From contig NZ_SRXO01000002.1 of NCBI RefSeq assembly GCF_008360935.1, positions 310,001-374,000 on the forward strand: a DNA stretch of 64,000 nt, in the 5' to 3' direction. The notes beneath the pieces are model-generated. The model was not told where the DNA came from. It searched no databases and worked only from the letters and a program-made list of their open reading frames with translations. The stretch is from Siccirubricoccus phaeus. Its GTDB lineage: Bacteria; Pseudomonadota; Alphaproteobacteria; Acetobacterales; Acetobacteraceae. Each line of letters begins with the position of its first letter. Position 1 is the stretch's first letter. The position numbers and the translations under genes are program-made. Shown here piece by piece: positions 50,851-59,301 of this stretch.

Positions 50851-50954
50851 CCGCTACCCCCTTCCGCCGGGGCGGATCCCCTGGGGCCGTCCTGGCAAGA
50901 ACGGGCCGGAGCAGACCGGGCGAACCGGGATGCTTCCGGGCGGGAGGGGGTGCC

Positions 50955-51770
50955 ATGGGCACGGATGCTTTGCCGCCGCTGCTGCTGGTCGGCTGCGGCA
51001 AGATGGGTGGCGCGATGCTGGCCGGCTGGCTGGAGCGCGGGCTGAAGGAGGTGGTGGTGGTGGAGCCGCATGCGCCCGCCGCCGCTGCCTTCGCCGGCCG
51101 CGCCACGGTGGTGCCGGGGCCGGAGGCGATTCCGGCCGGCTTCCGCCCCGCGGCCGTGGTGCTGGCGATCAAGCCGCAGGAAGCCGCGGCGACGCTGCCG
51201 GGCTTCGCCCGCTTCGCGGGGGAAGGGACGCTGTTCCTCTCCATCATGGCCGGGCGCAACACCGCCGGCATGCGGGCCCTGCTGGGCGAGCAGGCGGCGG
51301 TGGTGCGCGCCATGCCGAACACCCCGGCCGCCGTGCGCCAGGGCTTTACCGTAGGCTTCGCCGGGCCGGGGGTGACCGAAGCGCAGAAGGCGCTGGCGGA
51401 TAGCCTGCTCTCGGCCATCGGCGAGACCGCCTGGGTGGCGGAGGAAGGGCTGATCGACCCCGTCACCGCCGTCTCCGGCGGCGGGCCGGCCTATGTCTTC
51501 CTGCTGGCGGAAGTGATGGAGGCGGCGGCGATCGCCGAAGGCCTGCCGCCGGAACTGGCGCGGCGCATGGCGCGGGTGACGGTGGCGGGCTCCGGCGCGC
51601 TGCTGGCGGCAAGTGCCGAGGATGCCGCGACGCTGCGCAAGGCGGTCACCTCCCCCAAGGGCACGACGGAACGGGCGCTGGCGGTGCTGATGGCGCCGGA
51701 GGCCTGGCCGAAGCTGATGCGGGAGGCGATTGCCGCCGCCACGGCACGGTCCCGCGAGCTGGCGGGGTAG
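50955..51770 (+). CDS. proC: Pyrroline-5-carboxylate reductase
   Basis: A 271-aa enzyme for the last step of proline synthesis. The NADPH motif VGCGKMGGAMLAG is near residue 12; AIKPQEA, RAMPNTPAAVRQGFT and the signature VSGGGPAYVFLLAEVM with SPKGTTERAL are intact. The start follows GGGAGGGGGTGCC. It lies 104 nt after the YbjN gene, probably same transcript. Confidence 0.95.
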   Translation: MGTDALPPLLLVGCGKMGGAMLAGWLERGLKEVVVVEPHAPAAAAFAGRATVVPGPEAIPAGFRPAAVVLAIKPQEAAATLPGFARFAGEGTLFLSIMAGRNTAGMRALLGEQAAVVRAMPNTPAAVRQGFTVGFAGPGVTEAQKALADSLLSAIGETAWVAEEGLIDPVTAVSGGGPAYVFLLAEVMEAAAIAEGLPPELARRMARVTVAGSGALLAASAEDAATLRKAVTSPKGTTERALAVLMAPEAWPKLMREAIAAATARSRELAG

Positions 51771-51960
51771 GACGCCGTTTCCCTCCCCCGCCGGCGGGGG
51801 AGGGTCAGGGTGGGGGGCTGCCGGGCGCGGAGACGGGGCCGGATGCAGGCGGGGGCTGTCTGTTCCAGCCGCCCCGGCGGCGGGAACCACACCCCCACCG
51901 CGACCCTTCGCCCCTGGCCCTCGCCGCGGAGCGGCGAGCGAGGCGGCTTGTCGCCTCTGC
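51771..51960. repeat. CCCCCGC-GCGGGGG repeat and GC-rich gap between convergent genes
   Basis: CTCCCCCGCCGGCGGGGGAGGGTCAGGGTGGGG-type sequence (51782-51812; written in the opposite orientation to the copy at 60555) is followed by GGCGGCGGGAACC and CACCCCCACCG. No gene is present. It separates proC from the convergent Nudix gene and may terminate both. Confidence 0.55.
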
Positions 51961-52785
51961 CTACCGCGGCCCCTGGTCCAGCCCCGCCCGCAGCGCCTGG
52001 CCGGCGCTGCTCGCCGGGTCGATCAGCCCTTCGCGCAGGAACAGGTCGATCAGCACCAGGTTCACGTTGAATTTCACCCCATCCGTATCCCGCACCACCG
52101 CCAGCACCCGTTCGGCGGGCCAGAGCTCGAAGCGTTCCACCTCGTCATCATGCGGGGCGGGGGTGAAATCCTCCGGCAGTTCCAGGTCATAGACATGCAG
52201 CACGTCGCGCCGCAGCCCGTCCGGCTGGCGCATGACGTAGGAAAGGCGGCCCGCTCGCCGCGCCTGGCGGGCCAGGGCTTCCGGCAGGCTGGCTTCCTCC
52301 TCGGCCTCCTTCAGCAGGCAGGTCTCGGGCGTCAGCCCGGCCGGGATGCCGCCGGCGACGAGGTTGTCCAACTGCCCCGGGGCCACCGGCTTGTGGCGGG
52401 AGCGGTGGCCGACCCAGATCCGCAGCCCCTCTGCGCCACCCTTGGGCCCGCGCACCAGCCCGTTCACATGCACCCCCTGGCCGATCACCCCGAAGGCCGG
52501 CACCGCGCCGCGGTCGAGCCTGGCCAGCACGGGGCCGTCGCAGCTCTCGCGGACGTCGAATTCCTCGCCCCGCAGGCGGAGCAGCCCCTGCGCCGCCAGG
52601 CCGTCCACCAGCCCGGGCAGGGCGGCGCCGTCCGGCAGCGCCAGCCCTTCCGGCCCGGCCCCGAGGCTTTCGGCCAGCGGCCGTGTCACATACCCCACCT
52701 GCGCCGCCCCGATCCGGAAGGGCGGCAACCCGGCAAGATCATGGCCATTGTTGCAATTGGCGATGTGGCGCGCGAAGGGGTCCAT
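51961..52785 (-). CDS. Nudix hydrolase with N-terminal DUF4743
   Basis: A 274-aa protein. The N-terminal DUF4743 region (RHIANCNNGHDLAGLPPF) precedes a Nudix domain whose box reads GGIPAGLTPETCLLKEAEEEA, with Lys for the usual Arg as is common in this thiamine-pyrophosphate-hydrolase-like group. The segment WVGHRSRHKPVAPGQLDNLVAGG is characteristic. The substrate is probably a thiamine or nucleoside diphosphate derivative. Confidence 0.88.
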   Translation of the reverse strand: MDPFARHIANCNNGHDLAGLPPFRIGAAQVGYVTRPLAESLGAGPEGLALPDGAALPGLVDGLAAQGLLRLRGEEFDVRESCDGPVLARLDRGAVPAFGVIGQGVHVNGLVRGPKGGAEGLRIWVGHRSRHKPVAPGQLDNLVAGGIPAGLTPETCLLKEAEEEASLPEALARQARRAGRLSYVMRQPDGLRRDVLHVYDLELPEDFTPAPHDDEVERFELWPAERVLAVVRDTDGVKFNVNLVLIDLFLREGLIDPASSAGQALRAGLDQGPR

Positions 52786-52824
52786 GCCCTCCTCTACCTC
52801 AGGGACGCCCGTGGCGGCAGTGCC

Positions 52825-52930
52825 CTGAGCTGATGGTTTCGAACCCTCGGGTCCAGACTCACACCGGGTCCGGGGGCCCACCCCCCCGGCGGGGTCCAGG
52901 GGCGGAGCCCCTGGCGGAGGCATCGACCCG
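52825..52930. repeat. Paired-hairpin type repeat between divergent genes
   Basis: Hairpins GGGTCCGGGGGCCCACC-like and GGGGTCCAGGGGCGGAGCCCCTGG (about 52900-52918) lie in the 226-bp divergent gap between the Nudix and Atm1-type genes. This is a related but diverged unit. Promoters are not evident. Confidence 0.45.
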
Positions 52931-53011
52931 CAACCGCCACCCCGGCCGGATGGCCGGTTCCCCGCCCCGGCATTCCGCCCTATCTCCCGCCGCGACAAGC
53001 GGAGCATCCCA

Positions 53012-54886
53012 GTGGCGCCAGACCAGACCACCGAGCGCAGCCATTTCGCCACGCTGCTGGCCCTGGCCCCCTGGCTCTGGCCGAAGGGGGAGTGGGAGCT
53101 GCGGCTCCGGGTGGTGCTCGCCCTCGCCATGCTGGTGGCGGCCAAGGCGGCCAATGTGCTGGTGCCCATCGCCTATGCCCGCGCCGTGGATGCGCTGGCG
53201 CCGCAGGGCCCGGCCGCGGTCGCCGCCGTCCCGGTGGCGCTGGTGCTGTGGTACGGGCTGCTGCGCATCGCCAATGCCGGCTTCGCGGAGCTGCGCAACG
53301 CCGTCTTCGCCAAGGTGCAGGCCCGCGCCGCCCGCCGCATCGGCCTTTCCGTCTTCCGCCATCTGCATGCGCTGTCCATGCGCTACCACATGGACCGGCA
53401 GACCGGCGGCCTCTCCCGCGTCATCGAGCGGGGGACGCGCGGCATCACCCTGCTGCTGAGCTTCCTGCTGTTCAACATCCTGCCGACCATCCTGGAGATC
53501 GTCCTGGTGGCCGGCATCCTCTGGGCGATGTTCGACCTTTCCTTCGCCGCGGTCACGCTGGTGACCATCGGCGGCTACATCGCCTTCACCCTGATCTTCA
53601 CCAATTGGCGGCTGCGCTTCCGGCGGGAGATGAACCAGACCGACCAGGACGCCAACACCAAGGCGATCGACAGCCTGCTGAACTACGAGACGGTGAAGTA
53701 CTTCGCCAACGAGGCGCATGAGGCGCGCCGCTACGATGAGAGCCTGACGCGCTACGAGCGCGCCTATACGCGCTCCGAAACCACGCTGAACCTGCTGAAT
53801 GCCGGCCAGGCGGTGATCATCGCCGCCGGGCTGACGGCGGTGATGCTGCTGGCCGCCGGCGGCGTCGTCGCCGGCACCATGACCACCGGCGATTTCGTGC
53901 TGGTGAACACCTACCTCATCCAGCTCTACATGCCGCTGAACATCCTCGGCTTCGCCTATCGCGAGATCAAGCAGGGGCTGACCGACACGGAGGAGATGTT
54001 CGAGCTGCTGCGGCAGGAGCAGGAGGTGGCGGATGCGCCGGATGCCGCGCCGCTCGCCGCCGGGCCGGGGGAGGTGGTGTTCGAGGAGGTGCAGTTCGGC
54101 TACCGGCCGGACCGGCAGATCCTGAAGGGCGTCTCCTTCCGCATCCCGCCGGGGCGGATGCTGGCCATCGTCGGGCCGACCGGGGCGGGCAAATCCACCA
54201 TCTCCCGCCTGCTCTTCCGCTTCTATGATGCGACGGGCGGCCGCATCCTGGTGGATGGGCAGGATGTGCGCCAGGTGACGCAGCATTCGCTGCGCGCCGC
54301 CATCGGCGTGGTGCCGCAGGATACCGTGCTGTTCAACGACACCATCCGCTACAACATCGCCTATGGCCGCCCCGGCGCCAGCGATGCGGAGGTGGAGCGG
54401 GCCGCCATCCTGGCCCAGGTGCACGACTTCGTGCTGCGCCTGCCGGAGGGCTACCGCACCATGGTCGGCGAGCGCGGCCTGAAGCTTTCGGGCGGCGAGA
54501 AGCAGCGGGTGGCGATCGCCCGCACCATCCTGAAGGATCCGCGCATCCTGATCCTCGATGAGGCGACCAGCGCGCTGGACACCCGCACCGAGCAGGAGAT
54601 CCAGGCGGCGCTGCGCCAGGTGGCGCGGGAGCGGACGACGCTGGTCATCGCCCATCGCCTTTCCACCGTGGTGGAGGCGGATGAGATCATCGTGCTGCAG
54701 GAGGGGCGGATCGTGGAGCGCGGCAGCCATGCGGCGCTGATCGCGGCCGACGGGCTCTATGCCGAAATGTGGCGCCGGCAATCCGAGGCGGTGGCGATGG
54801 CCGAGGCGGCGGCGGCGGCGGAAGCGGCGGCCGATCTGGCGCGGCCGCGCAGCGCCCGGTTGGGGGAGGGCGTGGCTGCCGGGTAA
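53012..54886 (+). CDS. Atm1-type ABC exporter
   Basis: A 624-aa half-transporter starting at GTG. The transmembrane domain contains the Atm1/HMT1 signature QDANTKAIDSLLNYETVKYF, with NEAHEARRYDES following. The ATPase shows Walker A GPTGAGKST (about 387), LSGGEKQR (about 492) and Walker B ILDEATSALD (about 512). Bacterial Atm1 proteins export glutathione-type thiols or metal complexes related to Fe-S assembly. A 50-residue Ala/Glu tail follows the NBD. Confidence 0.92.
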   Translation: MAPDQTTERSHFATLLALAPWLWPKGEWELRLRVVLALAMLVAAKAANVLVPIAYARAVDALAPQGPAAVAAVPVALVLWYGLLRIANAGFAELRNAVFAKVQARAARRIGLSVFRHLHALSMRYHMDRQTGGLSRVIERGTRGITLLLSFLLFNILPTILEIVLVAGILWAMFDLSFAAVTLVTIGGYIAFTLIFTNWRLRFRREMNQTDQDANTKAIDSLLNYETVKYFANEAHEARRYDESLTRYERAYTRSETTLNLLNAGQAVIIAAGLTAVMLLAAGGVVAGTMTTGDFVLVNTYLIQLYMPLNILGFAYREIKQGLTDTEEMFELLRQEQEVADAPDAAPLAAGPGEVVFEEVQFGYRPDRQILKGVSFRIPPGRMLAIVGPTGAGKSTISRLLFRFYDATGGRILVDGQDVRQVTQHSLRAAIGVVPQDTVLFNDTIRYNIAYGRPGASDAEVERAAILAQVHDFVLRLPEGYRTMVGERGLKLSGGEKQRVAIARTILKDPRILILDEATSALDTRTEQEIQAALRQVARERTTLVIAHRLSTVVEADEIIVLQEGRIVERGSHAALIAADGLYAEMWRRQSEAVAMAEAAAAAEAAADLARPRSARLGEGVAAG

Positions 54887-54965
54887 CGCCGGATTGCCAT
54901 AATTGGACAGGGGTTTCCGATTCACCCGCGAACGCCTATTTCCGCAGGTGACAGGAGGCCGCCAT

Positions 54966-55235
54966 ATGCAGCTTGATCCGGAGGGCGTGGCGCCCGACGA
55001 CCTGAGCCATGCCGGCTCGGTGGTGGACAAGGCCATCGAATACATGATGGACCAGAAGATCGCCCCGATCTCGGTGGCCTCGGCCCTGCTTGGCGGGGCG
55101 CTTGGGCTGCTGGCCCGCACGATGGACGACCGGGCGATCTCGGCGGTGCTGCGCAACGCCCTGGCTTCGGTGGAATCCGGGGAATTGCGGGAGATGCGGG
55201 ACCAATTGCCGGGCGGCGGGACAGGGCCGGGCTGA
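54966..55235 (+). CDS. Hypothetical small protein (89 aa)
   Basis: ATG at 54966 after GACAGGAGGCCGCC. Residues about 38-54 ([20 protein letters not shown]) form a single amphipathic or membrane helix, flanked by acidic/polar helices; the tail is Gly-rich. I do not recognise it. It sits 79 nt after the Atm1-type gene and upstream of rpmB on the same strand. Confidence 0.65.
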   Translation: MQLDPEGVAPDDLSHAGSVVDKAIEYMMDQKIAPISVASALLGGALGLLARTMDDRAISAVLRNALASVESGELREMRDQLPGGGTGPG

Positions 55236-55365
55236 GGCGCCGGCGCGGCGGCGCCGCAGGAATCGGGGCTGCGGCATTGACGCGGCGGCGCCGGCGCGGC
55301 ATATGCCCGCCTCTTGCAGCTACCCCCTGGCGCCGGCGCGCCGGGCTGTTTTCAGGAAGACCCCC

Positions 55366-55668
55366 ATGGCCCGCCGCTGTGTCATCACCGGCAAGGGCGT
55401 GCTGACCGGCAACAACGTCAGCCACGCCAACAACAAGACCCGCCGCCGCTTCCTGCCCAATTTGCAGGAAACCTCCTTCTATTCGGACGTGCTGGCGACG
55501 CCGGTGAAGCTGCGGCTTTCGGTCAACGGCATCCGCACCATCGAGCATAATGGGGGCATCGACGCCTTCCTGCTCGGCACGCCGAACCGCAGCCTGCCGG
55601 CGGAGGCGCAGGTCCTGAAGCGCCGGATCGCCCGCGCCCAGGCGAAGAAGGCCGCCGTCGCGGCCTGA
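55366..55668 (+). CDS. rpmB: 50S ribosomal protein L28
   Basis: A 100-aa L28. [20 protein letters not shown] and [13 protein letters not shown] match the family, with the alphaproteobacterial C-terminal extension ([14 protein letters not shown]). The zinc-type Cys pairs of some L28 proteins are absent. The ATG at 55366 follows AGGAAGACCCCC. Confidence 0.96.
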   Translation: MARRCVITGKGVLTGNNVSHANNKTRRRFLPNLQETSFYSDVLATPVKLRLSVNGIRTIEHNGGIDAFLLGTPNRSLPAEAQVLKRRIARAQAKKAAVAA

Positions 55669-55731
55669 CCGGGCAGGGGCCTATCTTCGGGGCGCCTTCA
55701 CCTTTCCTTCACCGGCCGGCCTCATCCTGTG

Positions 55732-56493
55732 ATGATGCCGGCCGTTTCGATTCCGCTGCTCCTCATGGCCTTGGTGCCTCTCCTCGCCCTGCTGGGGTGG
55801 GGGGAGGGGCGGCGGCGTGCCGCCCTGGCCGAGGCCGGGTTGGCCCGGTCCCGGGCGGCGGCGCGGGAGCGGATGCTGGGGCAAGTGGGGCAGGAGGTGC
55901 AGGCCGCCGCCCTGGCGCTGCTCGGCCAGGCGGAGGCCCTGCCGGCGCCCGCCGGTGCGGCGGTGGCGGCCGAGGCGCGCCGGCTGCTGCTTCTGGCCGA
56001 TGACCTCAACGAGGACCTGGCGGCGGCCGGGCCGCGCCGCCTGGCGCCGGCGCCCTTGCCGCTGGCGCCGCTGCTGGAGGAGGCGGTGGCGGTGGTCACC
56101 GCCCAGCTCGGCCCCGGGCGGCGGCAATTCCGCCTGGCGCCCGATTTCGCCGGGCTGGTGCTGCATGCCGACCGCCGGGCGCTGCGCGGCGCGCTGCTGC
56201 AGGTGCTGACCCGGGCTGCCCGCTTCTCGCGGGAGGAGGATTGGATCGATCTGCGCCCGGTCGTCACGGCGGACAGCCTGGCCATCGTCATCGAGGATGA
56301 GGGTACCGGCCTGCCTGCCGAGGACCTTGCCGCCGGCGCCGCCCTGGCTGGGACGCGTGGCCTGGGTTTCGGCCTGGCCGTTGCCCGCAGCCTGCTGGAG
56401 GCCCATGGCGGCGGGCTGCGCCTGGAGGCCGTGCCCGGCATCGGCGCCCGCGCCTGGCTGACCTTGCCGCGCGACCGCCTGCTCGCAGCCTGA
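55732..56493 (+). CDS. Degenerate sensor histidine kinase-like ATPase protein
   Basis: About 253 aa (a GTG one codon earlier is possible). One N-terminal membrane helix (about 5-22) leads into a dimerisation-like helix pair and a HATPase_c domain. The H-box position reads VGQEVQ, with Gln for the phosphorylatable His, and the N-box reads LLQVLTRAARFS, with Gln and Arg for both Asn. The G1 box EDEGTGLP and G2 box GLGFGLAVARSLLEAHGG are intact. It should not autophosphorylate in the normal way. No response regulator gene is adjacent. Confidence 0.75.
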   Translation: MMPAVSIPLLLMALVPLLALLGWGEGRRRAALAEAGLARSRAAARERMLGQVGQEVQAAALALLGQAEALPAPAGAAVAAEARRLLLLADDLNEDLAAAGPRRLAPAPLPLAPLLEEAVAVVTAQLGPGRRQFRLAPDFAGLVLHADRRALRGALLQVLTRAARFSREEDWIDLRPVVTADSLAIVIEDEGTGLPAEDLAAGAALAGTRGLGFGLAVARSLLEAHGGGLRLEAVPGIGARAWLTLPRDRLLAA

Positions 56494-56556
56494 CTCAGGG
56501 GTTCCAAGGGCCTTTCGGCCCCTGGCGGGCGGAGTCCGAGGAGGGCAGAGCCTCCT
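56493..56556. terminator. Paired-hairpin repeat between convergent genes
   Basis: CCAAGGGCC/GGCCCCTGG and GAGGAGGGC/GCCTCCTC stems, the same family as at 6434, directly after the stop of the kinase-like gene and meeting the stop of the class II aldolase gene. Confidence 0.6.
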
Positions 56557-57344
56557 CAGTTCGCGAAGTCGGGGGCTTCCTGCCCCAGGATCCGCTTGAT
56601 GCTCTCCAGGTGCAGCCGCGCGCTCTCCCGGTCCCCTTCGCGCATCTGCGCATAGGTCCTCGCCGCCATTTCCGGCGGCACCGGCTTCAGCTTGCGGCCG
56701 GTGGCCATGGCCAGGCGCTGCGCCTCGCAGGCCCGCTCCAGGTAGTAGAGGTCGTCCCAGGCCTCCGCGATGCTCGGCCCCACGACCATGACGCCGTGAT
56801 TCTTCATGAAGACGATGTCGGCATCGCCGATGCTGGCGGCGATGCGGTCGCCCTCGGCCTCGTCCAAGGCGAGGCCGTTGTAATCCTCGTCCACCAGGGT
56901 ACGGCCGTAGAATTTCAGCGCCGACTGCCCGGCCCAGACCAAGGGCGGGCCTTCCAGCATCGCCAGCGCCGTCGCATTGGGCATATGGGTGTGGAAGGCC
57001 GCCTTGGCGCGCGGCACGTTCTTGTGCACCCGCGCATGGATGTAGAAGGCCGTCGCTTCCGGCACGCCCTCGCCGGCCACCACATTGCCGTGGAAGTCGC
57101 AGATGAGGAGGCGGGAGGCGGTGATCTCGCTGAACGCCCAGCCATAGGGGTTCACCAGGAAGAGGTCGTCCCGCCCCGGCACCACGAAGCTGAGGTGATT
57201 GCAGATCCCCTCATGCAGGCCGAGCTTCGCCGCCATGCGGAAGCAGGCGGCGAGGTCGATGCGCGCCTGCAGCACCGCCGCCGCGTCGAGGTCCGAATTG
57301 CGCAGGATGGGCGGCGCCGCGGGCGCGCCGAGCTGGTGGGCCAT
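56556..57344 (-). CDS. Class II aldolase/adducin family protein
   Basis: A 262-aa zinc-dependent aldolase-fold protein. Zinc ligands are suggested by FHTHMPNATALA and by the HGVMVVGPSIAEAWDDLYYLERA helix; HEGICNHLSFVVPG is an N-terminal family segment. It lacks the fuculose-phosphate aldolase loop needed for sugar specificity, so it may be a decarboxylase or aldolase on an unknown substrate. Divergent from the CoA-transferase operon with a 118-bp gap. Confidence 0.87.
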   Translation of the reverse strand: MAHQLGAPAAPPILRNSDLDAAAVLQARIDLAACFRMAAKLGLHEGICNHLSFVVPGRDDLFLVNPYGWAFSEITASRLLICDFHGNVVAGEGVPEATAFYIHARVHKNVPRAKAAFHTHMPNATALAMLEGPPLVWAGQSALKFYGRTLVDEDYNGLALDEAEGDRIAASIGDADIVFMKNHGVMVVGPSIAEAWDDLYYLERACEAQRLAMATGRKLKPVPPEMAARTYAQMREGDRESARLHLESIKRILGQEAPDFAN

Positions 57345-57462
57345 GACCTGTCCTTCCCGATGAGCTGCCGCAGGTTAAGGCAATCCGCGTGCCGGCGAAA
57401 TCATCCCGGGCGGGCATTCGCAGGCGGCGGCGCGTGGTCTAGCATCCGAGCCGGAGACGTTC

Positions 57463-58434
57463 ATGATCGCACGACCCACACGGCGCCTGCTGCTCGGCGC
57501 GACGCTGGCGGCACCGGGCCTGGCCCGCGCCGCTTTCCCGGACCGGCCGATCCGCCTCGTCATCCCCTATGGCGGGGGTGGGCAGACCGATATCGTCAGC
57601 CGCGTCACCGCCGATGCGCTCACCCGCACCCTCGGCCAGCCGGTGCTGGCCGACAACCGGCCGGGCGGCGCCGGCAACCTCGCCGCCGAGACCGTGGCGC
57701 GCAGCCCGGCCGATGGCTACACCCTGCTGGTCGCGACCGCCGGCACCAACAGCGGGCTGAACGCGCTGCTCTACCGCCAGATCGGCTATGACTGGCGGAC
57801 CGACTTCGCCCCCATCGGGCAATTCTGCGCCACCTTCAACGTGCTGCTGGTGCACCGCGCCATCCCGGGCGACGACTTCCCGGCGGTGGTGGAGTGGATC
57901 CGCCGCAACCCCGGGCGCTTCACCTTCGCCTCCGCCGGCGTCGGCGCGAACACGCACCTCATCATGGAGGATGTCGGCGCGCGGCTCGGGCTCGAGATGG
58001 TGCATGTGCCCTATCGCCAGAGCACCCAGGCGATGACGGACATGCTCTCCGGCCGCATCCATGCGCGCTGCCTGGGCCTGCCGGAGGGCGCGACGGTGAA
58101 GGACCAGCCGAGCATCCGGCCGGTGGCGCTGACCACCGCCGCGCGCCGCCCGGAATGGCCCGGCGTGCCGGCCATGGCGGAGACCATCCCGGGCTTCACC
58201 GGCGGCGGCTATTTCGGCCTCGCCGCCCCGGCGCGGACGCCGCCGGAGGCGATCGCCCGCCTCAACGCCGCGCTGGGCGAGGCGCTGGCCGACCCTGCCG
58301 TGCGCGCCGCCTATGCCAGGGTCGGCGCCGATGCCGCCGACCCCAACACGCCCGAGGAATTCGCCGCCATGGCGCGCGCCGAGGGCGAGCGCTGGGCGCC
58401 GCTGATCCGCCGCCTGAACCTGGTTGCCGAGTAG
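57463..58434 (+). CDS. Bug-family (TTT) periplasmic receptor of the C5-acid operon
   Basis: A 323-aa receptor. Signal peptide: TRRLLLGATLAAPGLARA. Bug motifs: VIPYGGGGQTDIVSRVTA, VLADNRPGGAGN, FASAGVGANTHLIMEDVG and HVPYRQSTQAMTDM. It lies 9 nt upstream of a hydratase, then a CoA transferase and a CoA lyase, so it most likely brings in the C5 or related dicarboxylate they process. No TctAB here. Confidence 0.9.
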   Translation: MIARPTRRLLLGATLAAPGLARAAFPDRPIRLVIPYGGGGQTDIVSRVTADALTRTLGQPVLADNRPGGAGNLAAETVARSPADGYTLLVATAGTNSGLNALLYRQIGYDWRTDFAPIGQFCATFNVLLVHRAIPGDDFPAVVEWIRRNPGRFTFASAGVGANTHLIMEDVGARLGLEMVHVPYRQSTQAMTDMLSGRIHARCLGLPEGATVKDQPSIRPVALTTAARRPEWPGVPAMAETIPGFTGGGYFGLAAPARTPPEAIARLNAALGEALADPAVRAAYARVGADAADPNTPEEFAAMARAEGERWAPLIRRLNLVAE

Positions 58435-58443
58435 GAAGAGACG

Positions 58444-59301
58444 ATGTCCGAGACGCTGAGCCCCGAGCTGCAATCCTGGGTGGGCCGCACCCGCGTGGTG
58501 GAGGAGGATGTCGGCCTCGCCGCCGTGCGCCGCATCGCCGGCATGCTGGACATGGATCCGGCGGCCTTCAGGAATGGCGACAAGCTGCCGCCGCACTGGT
58601 TCACCATGTTCTTCGCCGATGTGGCGCGGCAGAGCGATATCGGCCCGGACGGTCACCCCAACCCGGCGGTGTTCCTGCCGCCGATTCTGCTGCCGCGGCG
58701 CATGGGGGCGGGGCGGCGGGTGACGATCCACGACACGCTGCGGGTCGGCGAGGTCGCCAGCAAGACGGCGGAAGTGGCCGCCATCCTGCCGAAGCAGGCG
58801 CGCACCGGCTTCATCACCGTGCTCACCATGCGCCACACCATCCGCCGCGAAGGTCAGGTGATCGCGGTGGACGAGTTCGACGCCATCTACCGCGAGGCGG
58901 TGAAGCCCGGAGAGAAGAGCGGCACCGGCGCGCCCATGCCGGCGCCCACGGACGCGGCGTGGCGGGTGGAGAAGCATCTCTCCTCGCCGCTGGTGTTCCG
59001 CTACTCGGCGGTGACCTGGAACGCGCACCGGATCCACTACGATGCCGATTACAGCCGCCAGGTGGAGGGCTATCCGAACACGGTGCAGAATGGCGGGCTG
59101 ACCATGCAGCTTCTGCTGGATGCCGCGGTGGCGAATACGCCCGGCACCCTGCGCGGCTTCACCGCGCGGCTGACGCGGCCGATCTATGTCGGGGATACCG
59201 TCACCCTCTGCGGCCATGCGCCGAAGGATGGCCGGGTGAATGCCTGGGTGCAGGACAAGGATGGCTATCTCTGCGCCCAGCTCGATTGCGAGTTCGCCTG
59301 A
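58444..59301 (+). CDS. MaoC/HTD2-type hydratase (itaconyl-CoA or mesaconyl-CoA hydratase-like)
   Basis: A 285-aa double hotdog protein. The N-terminal FAS1-like dehydratase half begins with LQSWVGRTRVVEEDVGL; the second half holds TWNAHRIHYDADYSRQVEGY, the hydratase His/Asp motif. Size and layout fit mesaconyl-C4-CoA hydratase and itaconyl-CoA hydratase. The gene ends exactly where the CoA-transferase ATG begins, and a CitE-type lyase follows, which supports a role making citramalyl-CoA. Confidence 0.85.
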   Translation: MSETLSPELQSWVGRTRVVEEDVGLAAVRRIAGMLDMDPAAFRNGDKLPPHWFTMFFADVARQSDIGPDGHPNPAVFLPPILLPRRMGAGRRVTIHDTLRVGEVASKTAEVAAILPKQARTGFITVLTMRHTIRREGQVIAVDEFDAIYREAVKPGEKSGTGAPMPAPTDAAWRVEKHLSSPLVFRYSAVTWNAHRIHYDADYSRQVEGYPNTVQNGGLTMQLLLDAAVANTPGTLRGFTARLTRPIYVGDTVTLCGHAPKDGRVNAWVQDKDGYLCAQLDCEFA

